Program-made: the position numbers and the translations under genes
In this document: piece after piece, positions 45,623 to 56,600 of the stretch
How the letters are laid out: every line of letters begins with the position of its first letter
Position numbering within the stretch: the first letter of the stretch is position 1
Assembly (NCBI GenBank): GCA_946811695.1
Contig: OX328130.1
Span: forward strand, 70,109,973 to 70,173,972
From: Gonocerus acuteangulatus
Lineage: Eukaryota; Arthropoda; Insecta; Hemiptera; Coreidae
Direction of reading: 5' to 3'
Length of the DNA: 64,000 bases
The notes under the pieces: model-generated
What the model was told of the DNA's origin: nothing
The model's database searches: none
The model's input: only the letters and a program-made list of their open reading frames with translations

Positions 45623-45658
45623 TTCTACACAACGAAACAAAAAAAGACTACAGATCTC
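45601..45658. repeat. Perfect 25-bp-arm palindrome at the PLE 5' junction
   Basis: 45601-45625 (GAGATCTGTAGTCTTTTTTT...) is the exact inverted complement of 45634-45658, with an 8-bp loop. Confidence 0.85.
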
Positions 45659-45692
45659 GGCTTCTAAAGGTAGCACTTTCCAAGACTAACGG

Positions 45693-45744
<52 letters not shown>

Positions 45745-46106
45745 GTAGAGTTGGTCTTGCCGACGTCGTTGCTTGAGAATATTTATTTATTTATTAATTA
45801 AGCTTATCGCAACTCAGGCGACGAAACTGCAGCTTGAAAGAATTGAGGTAAGTAGAAGAAAGTCAATTGTATAGTCAGTGATAAATTGTAAAGTAAATTA
45901 AAAGTACGAGTCGTAAGTAAAGTAGTACGTATTAGCTGATAGAAGTAACTTAATGCTGTGTTGATATTTCAGTGTCTCACTCAGTGATATTTACTTCCAG
46001 AAATAAAAAGGGGGGAAGGAAAACAAGAGGGGAGAAAAGGCAAAAATAAGACAATAAATAGACAGATACAAGAAGGAAGGGAAGAATAAATTTATATTAT
46101 ATATAA

Positions 46107-46174
<68 letters not shown>

Positions 46175-46225
46175 AATAAACAATTGAAACAAGGGGAGAA
46201 AAAAAAAAAAAAAGAAAGGGCGTAG

Positions 46226-49200
46226 CTAGATTTTATCCAGAGTTTTGATGTTGGAAAGGAATTGGAATATGTCTGAAATATGTTTGCTGTCATCTGAAAG
46301 TAATTCATGCATGTTTGATGGTAAGTCAGTGTTTAACCTGAGTCTACAGTCTGTCAGTAAGTGTTTAACAGTAAGTGTTGTATTGCAGTACTGGCATATT
46401 GGTCTGTCTTGTCGTGTCATAAGGTATGAGTGAGTCAGTAGGGAATGGCCTATCCTCAGCCGGCAGAGGACGACTTCTTCTCGTCTATTACTTCTGCTAC
46501 TTGAAGGCCATTCCCGAACTGTATACTTAATCTCCCTTAATTTATTATCTGTAACTTTAAACCAGGTATCCTGCCAAATTTGCATTATTCTCTCTTTACC
46601 CTCAGAGTGCAAGTCTTGGTACGTCAAACTGTCAATGTCCTGTTGTTCTTTTCGCCCTGCAAGTTTTGCTAGTAAGTCAACGTTGGTACTTGGTCCGATG
46701 TCTTCGTGGCCTGGTAGCCAATACAGAGTAACTGTGTTGTTCAGTAATGATATTTTATAGTGTATCTCTTGTATTAAAGGATTAGTACTGTAAATGTCCT
46801 GTAATGTAAGAAGTGCGCTCAGTGAGTCAGTACATATAGTAATGTTTCTGTGTTCAGTGTTAGGTATGTTGTCCAGTGCTAGTATAACAGCATGTAGTTC
46901 GGCTGAGTAGGAGCTTGTTATGTTTGGTAGCTTTAGCAACTTGATTACATCTCCAACTACAGCAGCCGCTCCTACACCTTCAGCTGTTTTCGACCCGTCA
47001 GTGTAGATGAACAGTGTTCCAGTGTTTTCAGTCAGTCGTGAATAAAAAATATTTTTATATAGTTCTCTGGATGTAGGGTTAGTTTTTTTGAATTTTGTAA
47101 GTTCGAGGTCCATTTTTAAATTTCTTGTTGTCCACGGTATACAAGTCAAGTCTGGAGTTTGTAGAGGTATGCTATATTGTAGATCCGAGTTTTGTGTGTA
47201 TGTTAAGTATCTCATGTGCAGGGGACGTTGTCTTTTCGTATGATATTGAAATAGTTCGAGGTATGTTTGTTCTAAGGAATTTGGAGTACATGGACTATGT
47301 AGGAACTTACTTTTCAGCACAAATTTTATACAGTTGAACATACGTCTGAGCTCCAATGGTGGTTCTCCGCTTTCAGCATAGAGACTTACGGCTGGGCTTG
47401 ATCTGAAGGCACCAGTTGCAAGACGTAGACCTGTTGTATGTATTGGGTCCAGTATTTTCAGTGTGCTGGTTCTGGCAGACGAATACACTACACTCCCATA
47501 ATCCAGTAGAGACCTGGTATATGCTCGGTAGAATGTAAGCATTAGACGTCTGTCTGCTCCCCATTTAGTATTACTAAGAATCCTTAGTAGATGCAGAGAT
47601 TTCTTACATCTATTAACGAGTTCCTTCAGATGGGGCACCCAAGTGAGTCGGGAGTCAAATTGTAGTCCTAAAAATTTAAGCGTATTTGTGGAATTGATTA
47701 ATTCATTAGATAAATATAAGTCGAGTTTTGGTATCTGTCTCTTTTTGGTAAAAATTATATAGTGTGTTTTTATTGTTGAAAAGTGTAGTCCGTTAGTAAC
47801 GCTCCATTTTTCGAGACTTGCTATGTTTTGTTGTATCATATCCTTAGCATAGTCTATATTTCTTCCTTTAACATAAATAAGCAAATCATCTACGTAAAGG
47901 CAATAACGCACTGGTGCAGAGATATGTTCTCGTACAGTGTCCATAGCTATTTTAAAGAATGTCGTACTTAGTACACTTCCTTGTGGTACACCATTTTCTT
48001 GCAGGAATTCATTAGATAATGTGACACCAATTTGCACTCTGAATGTCCTATTTGATAGGAAATTAATTACGAAGTTCAAGAAATTTCCATGAATATTCCA
48101 TTCAGATAATTTTGAAAGGATAGTCCTACGCCACACTGTATCATAAGCTTTTTCAATGTCAAAGGATACGGCTAGTATAGATTCTTTTTTAACAAATGCT
48201 TTTAGAATTTCACTTTCTAATCTCACAATGTGGTCCATGGTTGAGTGATTTTGCCTGAATCCACACTGATAGTTAGACAGAAGTTGATTCTTTTCAAGAA
48301 ACCATAGTAGCCTTTTATTCAATATTCTTTCAAATAGCTTACAGATACAGTTGGTGAGTGCTATCGGTCGATAGTTGCTGGTTAGCGTATTATCTTGCTT
48401 AGGTTTTAGGATAGGCACAATAATTGACTCTTTCCAATTTTCTGGATAAGATCCTGTAACATAGGCTTTGTTGAATAATTTTAACAAGATCGACAGTCCA
48501 GTAGGTGGTAGATTTTTCAACATCTGATTACAGATTCCATCGTTGCCAGGAGCTGTGTACTTAATACTCGATAAAATTAATGTTAATTCTGCCATCGTGA
48601 GAGGTTCATTAAGAGGGTGAATTTGATGGGCTATTATATTGAGGGGTATTTTTTCAAGACTATGTTTGTAATTTAGAGATTCACCGGATAACTTAGAATT
48701 TCCAGAAATTTGACTAAAATGTTGGCCGAAAATATTACTAATTTCTACTGGAGACGTTATTATAGTATTATTGTACTTTAGTGCTGTAATTGGAGCTCTG
48801 TACCTTTTATGTAGTATTTTATTAATGTTAGCCCAGATAATGTTTTGAGGCGTGCTTTTGTTAATGGATGTTAAAAAATCTATCCAACATTTCTTTTTGC
48901 TAGACCGTATAATATATTGTGCTTTTGCCTTTTTACGCTTATACTCCTGCAAGAAAGTGTGGCATGGGTTATTATTAAACTGGCGAAGTGCTTTTCTACG
49001 TTCAGAGACTGCCCTTTGGCATTCATCGTTCCACCAGGGAACTGGTTTTTTCTTGTAAGTGCCCGGAGTCTTAGGTATTGACGCATCTGCTGCTGTTCGA
49101 ATTAATTTTGAAAATTGATCAATGTCATTTAAACACGAATTTCCTAATTGATCTAATATTAAATTTTGAAATTTTTCCCATTCTGCACGTTTGAAGTTGT

Positions 49201-49885
49201 AACGGGGTATGGATTGAAAATATCTTTGTATCATATTGGGGGTTATCATAATGGGGAAGTGGTCGCTTCCAAAAGAATCAGAACTGACTTCCCAAGAAAA
49301 ATTTGTAAATATTCTTGGTGAGCAGACAGATACGTCAATATTAGTGTACGTTCCTGTTCGGGGACATAAATGTGTTGGTCGGTTTGTGTTAAGGGGAAGA
49401 AGATCGTTTTGTTCGAATATACTTTCTATTGTACGTCCTCTAGTGTTAGTGGTCTGTGCTCCCCATATTCTGCTCTCAGAATTAATATCTCCTACCAAGA
49501 GCAGAGGTTGCGGGAGTTGTGTTATGAGATCGTGTAATGCATGTACATCAATAGGTTCACCTGGTGGAAGATAAATGCTACAGACAGTAACTTTGAACGG
49601 TATGTATACTATTGCAGCAACTGCTTGAAGTGTAGTCAGCAGCCGTACAGGTTCGCTGTGAATACAATCTTTAACATAGATACAGACACCGCCGCATGCT
49701 CTACCTCCTTGCGTATAGTCCTTGAAATAGGAATTATAGCCTCGTAAGGTGATTTGCTTACCTGGAGCGGTGTGTGTTTCTTGTAGTGCAATTATGTTGA
49801 ACGTCTTGGTCTCGTCTTGCATTAGATTCTGGAGATCAGCAAAGTGCCTTTTGATACCGTTAATATTCCATTGGAGCACCGACAT
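46226..49885 (-). CDS. LINE A ORF2: endonuclease, reverse transcriptase, RNase H polyprotein
   Basis: 1219 residues. APE-type endonuclease, residues ~1-215: QWNINGI, E in LQETH (~36), GDINSE, and SDHFP (~208). Reverse transcriptase ~430-720: YRPIALTN, FDIEKAYDTVW, GVPQGSVLS, and the catalytic YVDD at ~664-667. RNase H ~957-1090: TDGSK (~961), SAELHA, CTDSLSA, and GHEDIGPSTNVDLLAK, so all four acidic residues are present. C-terminal CQYC...VKHLLTDC near 1160-1180. It nicks target DNA, copies element RNA at the nick and removes RNA. The start is the first ATG, at the usual position before QWNING. No frame break seen. Confidence 0.92.
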   Translation of the reverse strand: MSVLQWNINGIKRHFADLQNLMQDETKTFNIIALQETHTAPGKQITLRGYNSYFKDYTQGGRACGGVCIYVKDCIHSEPVRLLTTLQAVAAIVYIPFKVTVCSIYLPPGEPIDVHALHDLITQLPQPLLLVGDINSESRIWGAQTTNTRGRTIESIFEQNDLLPLNTNRPTHLCPRTGTYTNIDVSVCSPRIFTNFSWEVSSDSFGSDHFPIMITPNMIQRYFQSIPRYNFKRAEWEKFQNLILDQLGNSCLNDIDQFSKLIRTAADASIPKTPGTYKKKPVPWWNDECQRAVSERRKALRQFNNNPCHTFLQEYKRKKAKAQYIIRSSKKKCWIDFLTSINKSTPQNIIWANINKILHKRYRAPITALKYNNTIITSPVEISNIFGQHFSQISGNSKLSGESLNYKHSLEKIPLNIIAHQIHPLNEPLTMAELTLILSSIKYTAPGNDGICNQMLKNLPPTGLSILLKLFNKAYVTGSYPENWKESIIVPILKPKQDNTLTSNYRPIALTNCICKLFERILNKRLLWFLEKNQLLSNYQCGFRQNHSTMDHIVRLESEILKAFVKKESILAVSFDIEKAYDTVWRRTILSKLSEWNIHGNFLNFVINFLSNRTFRVQIGVTLSNEFLQENGVPQGSVLSTTFFKIAMDTVREHISAPVRYCLYVDDLLIYVKGRNIDYAKDMIQQNIASLEKWSVTNGLHFSTIKTHYIIFTKKRQIPKLDLYLSNELINSTNTLKFLGLQFDSRLTWVPHLKELVNRCKKSLHLLRILSNTKWGADRRLMLTFYRAYTRSLLDYGSVVYSSARTSTLKILDPIHTTGLRLATGAFRSSPAVSLYAESGEPPLELRRMFNCIKFVLKSKFLHSPCTPNSLEQTYLELFQYHTKRQRPLHMRYLTYTQNSDLQYSIPLQTPDLTCIPWTTRNLKMDLELTKFKKTNPTSRELYKNIFYSRLTENTGTLFIYTDGSKTAEGVGAAAVVGDVIKLLKLPNITSSYSAELHAVILALDNIPNTEHRNITICTDSLSALLTLQDIYSTNPLIQEIHYKISLLNNTVTLYWLPGHEDIGPSTNVDLLAKLAGRKEQQDIDSLTYQDLHSEGKERIMQIWQDTWFKVTDNKLREIKYTVREWPSSSRSNRREEVVLCRLRIGHSLLTHSYLMTRQDRPICQYCNTTLTVKHLLTDCRLRLNTDLPSNMHELLSDDSKHISDIFQFLSNIKTLDKI

Positions 49886-49981
49886 AGTTATCTAAAAAAT
49901 ATAAATACCAATGAGTGAGAACTGGCTTTGCATGTACAAAATGGAAAGTTAAAGAAGTGTTTGCTGTAGAGTGGTTTGGAT

Positions 49982-51214
49982 TCATGGCTTCTTTTTATTC
50001 CGACTTCCTCTTCCTCCAGTTTCAGGAATTTGTGTTCTCCCGCCGGCAGTCGTTCCATCCTTCGATTGGCTGTTGGATCCTTGTTGAGTTCCTGGAGATA
50101 GGACAGTGCTAGAAGTGGTTTTTTTACCCTTTCCTTTAGGGTGTAATTTTGTTAGAGTCTCTTCTAGCGACTTCAATCTTTCTTCTACTCCAGCAAGGAC
50201 ATAATTGATCTGGCAGTCACAAGATTTTTTATCGGAGTCTTCAGCCGAATCTGATATCACTTCCCGGCTTGGTAAATTTTGAGCCCCTTGCAGAAATGAT
50301 TCCATTTTATTAAGAACCTCGAAGATTCTCTTAAATAAATTATTTTCGCTATTAGGCTCAGTCTTCTTGGCGTAGCTAGTTTCCCTTAGATTTATGCGCC
50401 GTTTAGCCTCACCGTAGCTAATCTTCTCTATAGCCATATTTTTCACTATTATGGCTTCTTTTTGGTAAACTGCACATTTTTTGTCCCAGGAGACGTGTTC
50501 CAGGCCACAGTTGCAGCATTTTAAATTCTCACAGGGGCCTTCGTGATTGTCTTTTGAACATCTGCCACAAACATCTACTTTTCTACGACAAGTTTGGACA
50601 GTATGGTTCAGCTGATGACATCTGTAGCAGCGTAATGGTTGAGGAATGTATAGGCTGATAGGGATGGACATGTAGCCAATGCGAATTTTTTCGGGAAGAG
50701 ATGTAGTCATGAATGTCACAACAAATAACGTACGCCCTGATTTCGGAGATATTCGACGAATATGCGTGACGTTTTGGTCTTGTAATTCCGAAATAATTTC
50801 GCTATTGGTTAGATTCTCCAATTCAGAACATCTAAAAACTCCTCTACAAAAATTCAAGGTCTTATGTGGTAGGACTTTAATTTTGTAATTCTGAAATTGG
50901 GTTAGCTTCAGTAATTTTGTGCATATGGTGAGGTTATGGCAATTAATGGTTAGGGTTCCATCTTTTCTATTTTTATTAACTGCAACTTCCTTACCTATGC
51001 TCGTTATCCATCTGGAGATGATAAAAGGGCTAATCTTGTTGAAATCAATGCCTTCGTCAAGAATTGTAATGGTTAAATATCTTGGCGAGTTATTTAAACA
51101 TTCTTCAGTCAAGGTTTGGGTAAACCAAGACTTATACAATTCTTCGTTGTTAGCAGTCTTCAATACTTCATTTTCAGAGTGAGATTTCCCATCAGTCGTA
51201 GAGAAATCAGTCAT
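49982..51214 (-). CDS. LINE A ORF1: CCHC zinc-knuckle RNA-binding protein
   Basis: 410 residues. Three zinc knuckles in a row from about residue 195: CYRCHQLNHTVQTC, CGRCSKDNHEGPC, CCNCGLEHVSWDKKC. An RRM-like fold may precede them (KIRIGYMSIPISLYIPQPLR leads into the knuckles). The C-terminus is basic and Ser/Thr/Gly-rich (KGKGKKTTSS; GRGSRNKKKP). It would coat the element RNA. It begins 57 nt from the element's 5' end; the ORF2 start follows 96 nt after its stop, so ORF2 is probably translated by reinitiation or a similar route. Confidence 0.88.
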   Translation of the reverse strand: MTDFSTTDGKSHSENEVLKTANNEELYKSWFTQTLTEECLNNSPRYLTITILDEGIDFNKISPFIISRWITSIGKEVAVNKNRKDGTLTINCHNLTICTKLLKLTQFQNYKIKVLPHKTLNFCRGVFRCSELENLTNSEIISELQDQNVTHIRRISPKSGRTLFVVTFMTTSLPEKIRIGYMSIPISLYIPQPLRCYRCHQLNHTVQTCRRKVDVCGRCSKDNHEGPCENLKCCNCGLEHVSWDKKCAVYQKEAIIVKNMAIEKISYGEAKRRINLRETSYAKKTEPNSENNLFKRIFEVLNKMESFLQGAQNLPSREVISDSAEDSDKKSCDCQINYVLAGVEERLKSLEETLTKLHPKGKGKKTTSSTVLSPGTQQGSNSQSKDGTTAGGRTQIPETGGRGSRNKKKP

Positions 51215-51283
51215 TTTTCGGAGTAGTTAATTTATACGTCTATCTACTCGAAGTTAGCACATATGTTTTTGTGCTTGAGAATA

Positions 51284-51661
51284 ATAAATCGAATAATTGA
51301 CTTCCCTATGAAAACAGACCTTGACCTTACAGCATCTAGTGTGTTACCAAGAGGTGGTAGAACTCCTAGTAATTGGGCAATCTAGTGGTGGGGGGGTAGT
51401 CTGTAAATCACACAAGTATGCGGACTCCTCGTCGCCCCGACGAGTGCTACCTTTCCCGGGTTAAGCTCTGGCTATAACACATATTTACCCAATGTATCAT
51501 TAATCCTCGTTCATGTAGGTTTTTCCTTTCATGTCTTCTATATATAAATTAGTATTAACTCTGTCCTCCTTATTTTACGGCCCCGACGAAAGCTTGAATT
51601 TCAGGCCGAAATGTCGGCAGAACTAAAACGTATTTTCTTATGAAAAATTCGGTAAAAATTT
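51284..51661 (+). other. Unassigned flank with a degenerate hammerhead-like motif
   Basis: 51589-51625 reads CCGACGA, a hairpin GAAAGCTT...AGGCC-type stem, then GAAATGTCGG: a decayed hammerhead relative. A CGTCGGGGCGACGAGG-like hairpin lies near 51430-51445. No gene. Confidence 0.45.
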
Positions 51662-52968
51662 ATGGTAAAAATGGAGTTTCCAGCCCTCCAAACCGATTTC
51701 TTTCAGACTTTGCACAATAACGTACTTTGATGCACTAAACACGAATACGATAAAAGAAAACGTCGGATTTAACTAGGAAAGAAGTTATTAAGCACTTAAG
51801 TTCACTGTTGTGCAGGTTATGAGAGCTAATGTAAACAACTAAATTTGTCAACATACGCATGCGCGGGTATGGAAAAGTTCGTAATAAGGAAGTTTAATTG
51901 AAATTTACCATAAATTATCGAAATTCATCAGCAGTTATTTATTTACAATCATTTTTTTAAATAATGAAACACTCTTCACATTTCTTGTTTCGTTCATGAA
52001 AAGTATTATATATCAGAAATCCCTTAATAATTAGCTAATGCCTTTATAATTATCGTTCTAATTCACGCCTACCGAACTTCAATTGTCTACTGTTATTTTA
52101 TAAAAAAAAACAAAAAAAAAAAAACAAAAACAATAAGTATGAAATTGCACAAATTTATAATTCTTGTTGATAATAGACAAGAATTACTCAAATGTTTGAC
52201 AAGAATTACTCAAATTGGGGATTTGTATCCACCGAACATCCAGTCTCAAGAAGAAGAAGAAGAAGAAAGCTAAGAGAGATGTCTTGGAGGATTAGAAGAA
52301 TGTCTAGGACGACTTTAAGGGCATACATGCTATGCGTTTCCGCTCGCTCTAGAAGATAACAAAACCCCAGTCAATCCAACTCGCTAAAATTAATAGAATT
52401 CTATTAATTTTAGCGAGTTGGATTGACTGGGGTTTTGTTATTTTCTTGAGCGAGCGGAAACGCATAGCACGTATGCCCTTAAGCGACAGGTGACGACGGG
52501 TGAGGATGCCCTTAAAATTAACAATATCTTTGAATAAATGGTTTCTGAACATTTCAAATGAGAGTTCTCTGTTTCCCAATGTTACATATCTGCGCATGCG
52601 CGTGTCTACAAATACGCTGATGACGCCTAGTTTTATAACCTTCCTCACTTTAGTGTTTAATATTATAGTCTATTAATTTTAGCGAGTTGGATTGACTGGG
52701 GTTTTGTTATCTTTTTGAGCGAGCGTAGCGAGCGGAAACGCATAGCATGTATGCCTTAAAGTCGTCACAAAGTTAGTTGTTTACATTAGCTCTCATAACC
52801 TGCACAACAGTGAACTTAAGTGCTTAATAACTTCTTTCCTAGTTAAATCCGACGTTTTTTTTTTTTTTTTTTTATCGTATTCGTGTTTAGTGCATCAAAA
52901 TACGTTATTGTGCAAAGTTTGAAAGAAATCGGTTTGGAGGGCTGGAAACTGCATTTTTACCGAAAAAT
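51662..52968. repeat. Family D repeat: long TIRs around a central palindrome
   Basis: Outer arms 51680-51850 and 52767-52945 are inverted copies (~170-180 bp; e.g. GGTTATGAGAGCTAATGTAA). The centre is a palindrome with almost no spacer at 52315-52482. A GCGAGTTGGATTGACTGGGG module occurs three times in all. Related copies are at 15.4 and 61.8-62.3 kb. Coding absent. Confidence 0.75.
52315..52482. repeat. 84-bp-arm palindrome with no spacer
   Basis: Symmetric about 52398/52399 (AATAGAATTCTATT at the centre). Arms run out to TTAAGGGCATAC/GTATGCCCTTAA with only a few mismatches and no indels. Confidence 0.85.
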
Positions 52969-52969
52969 T

Positions 52970-53679
52970 CAGTGTTATTAATATAACCATATATATTCCT
53001 AATTCATTGTAAAAATTTTAATTTCTTACAAATTGTCCTGAAAAAATTGAGAATTGGCTCAGTAAGGAATGCCTGAGTTCATATCCTCCCTACCATGTCA
53101 AACTATCGAATATGAAAATCAATACTTTTCAAGAGAGCAAGATAAAGCTTTTAAAACCCATTTTCTTATAAAAAAATCAGTGTTATTAATATACCTGACG
53201 ATATCTACCTTCGTATAAAAATTTTGAATTAGATTTATTTAGTAATTTAACTTTACATATTTAAACAATTACAACACTGCATTTGCTAGAACTTCTAGCC
53301 TAGAAGGCTAATTTGTAAAACGCCATATCAACGGAAATGCTGAACATCTAATCACTATGCCTTTGCGGTCCTACACAGCTGTTGTAGTCATTGATAAAGT
53401 TCATAATAATGCTGCACCCCTCTCCAACCTAAACTTGTTACATTAATTAATTCACTAATTTAAACAATCACTTGTGATAATTTAACTTTTTAAATACTTA
53501 AAAATTATTTGATATGCATAAATAATAATACAACTTTTTTATTTCAATTAGTTGAAAGAATTATTGTCTCATTGTTTTGTTTTTTTCAGTTTCTTGCTGA
53601 AACTGTTATGGCAGCACTGCATTATTGGCGGTGTTAGATTAATTGGACTTCGAGCTGTCAACAGTTATCAAGAGATAAA
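52970..53679. other. Upstream region of the PC-esterase gene
   Basis: AT-rich; no clear TATA or initiator was chosen. A TTTTTTTCAG at about 53583-53590 could be a splice acceptor for a leader exon running to the ATG at 53680. The segment near 53088-53155 recurs at 30165-30225. Confidence 0.35.
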
Positions 53680-56600
53680 ATGGCTGATATATTTGTTAGA
53701 GAAGACGCTATTTCTCTTTTAAAAGATAAACATGTACTCTTCATCGGAGATTCAAGTCTGTAATAAGTGAACTGTTAATTCTTTATGTGCTGAGTACGTT
53801 TTTTTGCATTTTTTCCTGTTTCAGATGTGCGCGCCCTTTACAAAGATCTTGTCTGGTTGTACAGAAGTAACACACTCATTGATGTCGGAATCCTGAAGAG
53901 AAGGGTGAGTAATGTACGTATTATAACTAATGATATATGCTGGAATTATTGACCGTATATTGTAATGAAATATGCTTGTAATTTTCCAGACATGCAAGAC
54001 TATTGTACAATCTTTCTTTAATAGCAGATAAGGTAAGGTTTTTATTTCAGAAAAACTCTGAAATGTGGGCTCACTGGTTTAACTGGACGTTTTTTTCTTC
54101 TGCTTAGAATTTAACTAAACCGGTTATTACATAGTCTTTAACTTCTGTTTGTTTGTAATATATTCTTGACTGTTAGTTTGAAATTTTTGTTTTAATATCT
54201 CACTCATTTTTTACCTAATGGTAGTGTAAACACTTCTTTTCTTTACTAGTATTCACTATTTAGTAGTTCTCTCAATAGTTCTATTTCCTTTTGTTTTTAT
54301 TAGTTTTACATTCAGGTTTCTTAATATGTAGAATGTTTTCTTTACATGACAGTGTGTTTATAAAAGACCAACCGCATGTGTCAATTGACAGAGTAATTTT
54401 TATCTATCTTTGGATAAGGTTCTGCTATTTAGAAACTTGTTCGGTCAAAAATTAAGGATAAATTTGTTTATTCTGAGAATTGCACAAAGTGAAATGACCA
54501 TGAGCTAAGTTTACGATAGAAATAAAATTCATTTAGTTAATAATTTCAATTAAAAACCTGTATAGTGCCCCTCTTTTTAAAAACAATGAATATATTGTAG
54601 GCATGCAGGTGAAACAAATTACATCAAATTTTGCTAATTCTATTTATTTGGTTTTTCTTGCATAAGATTTTTATATCTTGGTCTTATTTGGTAGAAATAC
54701 TTTTCTTATAAACCATATATATGAATCAATAATCGACATTTTGAAGTTAAACCTTAAAAATGATATTATTCAAAAGTTCAAAGTTTACATGTAGGCCCCA
54801 ATATTTTGAATATTTAAATTTTTTTACATAGAAAACGCATGCAAAACAGATTTCAAGAGATTAAAAATTATATATTTGAAGAACCAAGTTAAACTCTATT
54901 CATAAATATTAAAATCAACACTACAAGCAATTCCAAGAAAATTGAGATATAAAGCCTCATTTACTTTAACCTTTATAGAAAACACTCATATTCATTACAG
55001 ATTCTACAGCAGAAAAATTCTCAGAAAATGTAATGCATTATTTTATTAAGAATTCTTTAGATGCCTAAGGGATAAGACAGTGATCTCTGACATGGATTTA
55101 ATGAAGCTGAGAACGCTCTTTATTGTCGCTAGGTCTCAATGATTTTATACTAGTTAATAGCACTAGGCCAGAGAAGCCTTAACTCGTGTGGAGCGTCAGG
55201 GTTACCCAGAGTGGAACACAAGTTATCTTGTGTCGAGCGTCTGGGGTACTCCAATCCGAACACGAGCTAACTCGTTCAGAGCAATGAAAGAGTTAATACT
55301 TAACAGGGAATTCGGTTTTAGAAGTTAGTAGAAAGGTTTTAGGTTTTAGTTGTTGGTAGTTGCTTGGTATCACATTAGAAAGTATGATTTCACACATTTT
55401 TATATTTAGATTTATTAAATTGCCTTTTGTACTGTAGCATTTGCAATTTCCCCTCCTCTTACTCCTGAAATTGAAATTTCTGTAGTATTTTGTAGCTTTA
55501 TTTTGTTTTTAACAATATGTATTTTGACTCGGCGCTAATGGCCTAGACGTCGAAGTGCCGTAAAACAAAACAAAAAAAAAAATGTATTTTTACTTTTTAA
55601 AACAGACTTTTCATCAGTTCTTTCTCATTGATAAATAATTTTCTATTTTTAGCTTGAACTTAGTTTCTTGGGCGACAAACTTCTGGAGCGCAGCGCACTG
55701 ACTAGAGGACGAGATTTTACGGAGCATAGGCTTTTTGAGGTTTGTTAAGTATTTTTAAACAAATATATATTAAACATTATCTAATTAATTCAAGTAAATT
55801 TATATATATTATATTTATAGCAACTTTATCCCCCAGAAGGGAACTAAATTCATGCATGTTTGTGTCTTTCAGAGTATGAAAATTTAAGCATCCATGATAA
55901 TGAAGTCAACCTATTATAACTTATAGCCCAAGAGATGGTAACCGAACGTTTCATGAAGTGTTTTATACTTCTTGAAATTTTGCTAAAGTGCATCTCTTGG
56001 GTAAATAAGAAGGTATGTATGTGTTGGCTAGACTAACCATGGAAAACCAGCTACTGCACTTAGGGGAGTGTATAAAAATATTGCCCAAAAGTATACTGTT
56101 CTATTCAGAAGCCACCTTTTTTTTAATGTAAAATCAAGACAATTTTACAATGAATAATAAATAAAGCAGACACCTTTAAGGGGGAGAACATTGAAAAAAA
56201 AAAACTAAGTTTTTGTTCTAATATTAAATGAGATGGCCCCCCACTAGACCACGGGAGACCCCTGTCTGCCCTTTTGTTATTATTTTCAATTATGTTTATT
56301 GAAGATGCTGTTTAAATCGCAGCATGAATAAAGTACTGCATTTAATATTAAAAAAAACTAGGTACTTTCGTATTTTTTATTTATTTAAATTTTAAACCCC
56401 TTAAAAGTGTCTGACTTATTTATTATTCATTGTAAAATTGCCTTAATTTGCAGTTTTGTTTTACATTAATGATGACTTCTGAATAAAACACTATTTTTTT
56501 TTTTTTTTTTTTTTGCACCTTTTCCCTAAGCGCAGTACCTGGTGCTCCACGGTAAGTCTAGCAATATTTACCTTCTTATCTACCCAAGAGGTACATTATA

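Larger units (their letters stand above)
44849..45658 (-). mobile_element. PLE fragment with hammerhead and terminal palindrome
   Basis: Left end: the family arm (ATTAGATAGTTAGCCGTCGA) and a minus-strand hammerhead. The interior is the PLE 3' region on the minus strand. Its right, 5'-truncated end closes in a perfect palindrome at 45601-45658. Confidence 0.75.
45782..51271 (-). mobile_element. Full-length I-like LINE (LINE A) with 12-bp TSD
   Basis: TSD TGCTTGAGAATA at 45770-45781 and 51272-51283. On the minus strand: a 57-nt 5' UTR starting CAAAAACATATGTGC, ORF1 (410 aa), a 96-nt gap, ORF2 (1219 aa), and a ~444-nt 3' UTR that contains a T run of about 60 and ends in a TTAATAAATAAATAAA tail. 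Both ORFs are open, so it may be competent for movement. Domain order EN-RT-RNase H plus CCHC ORF1 fits the I group. Confidence 0.88.

Noticed and set aside
45991..46308. Poly-phenylalanine frame on the minus strand
   Set aside because: It reads through the T run of the LINE A 3' UTR.
49236..49747. Plus-strand frames inside LINE A
   Set aside because: They are antisense shadows of the endonuclease part of ORF2.
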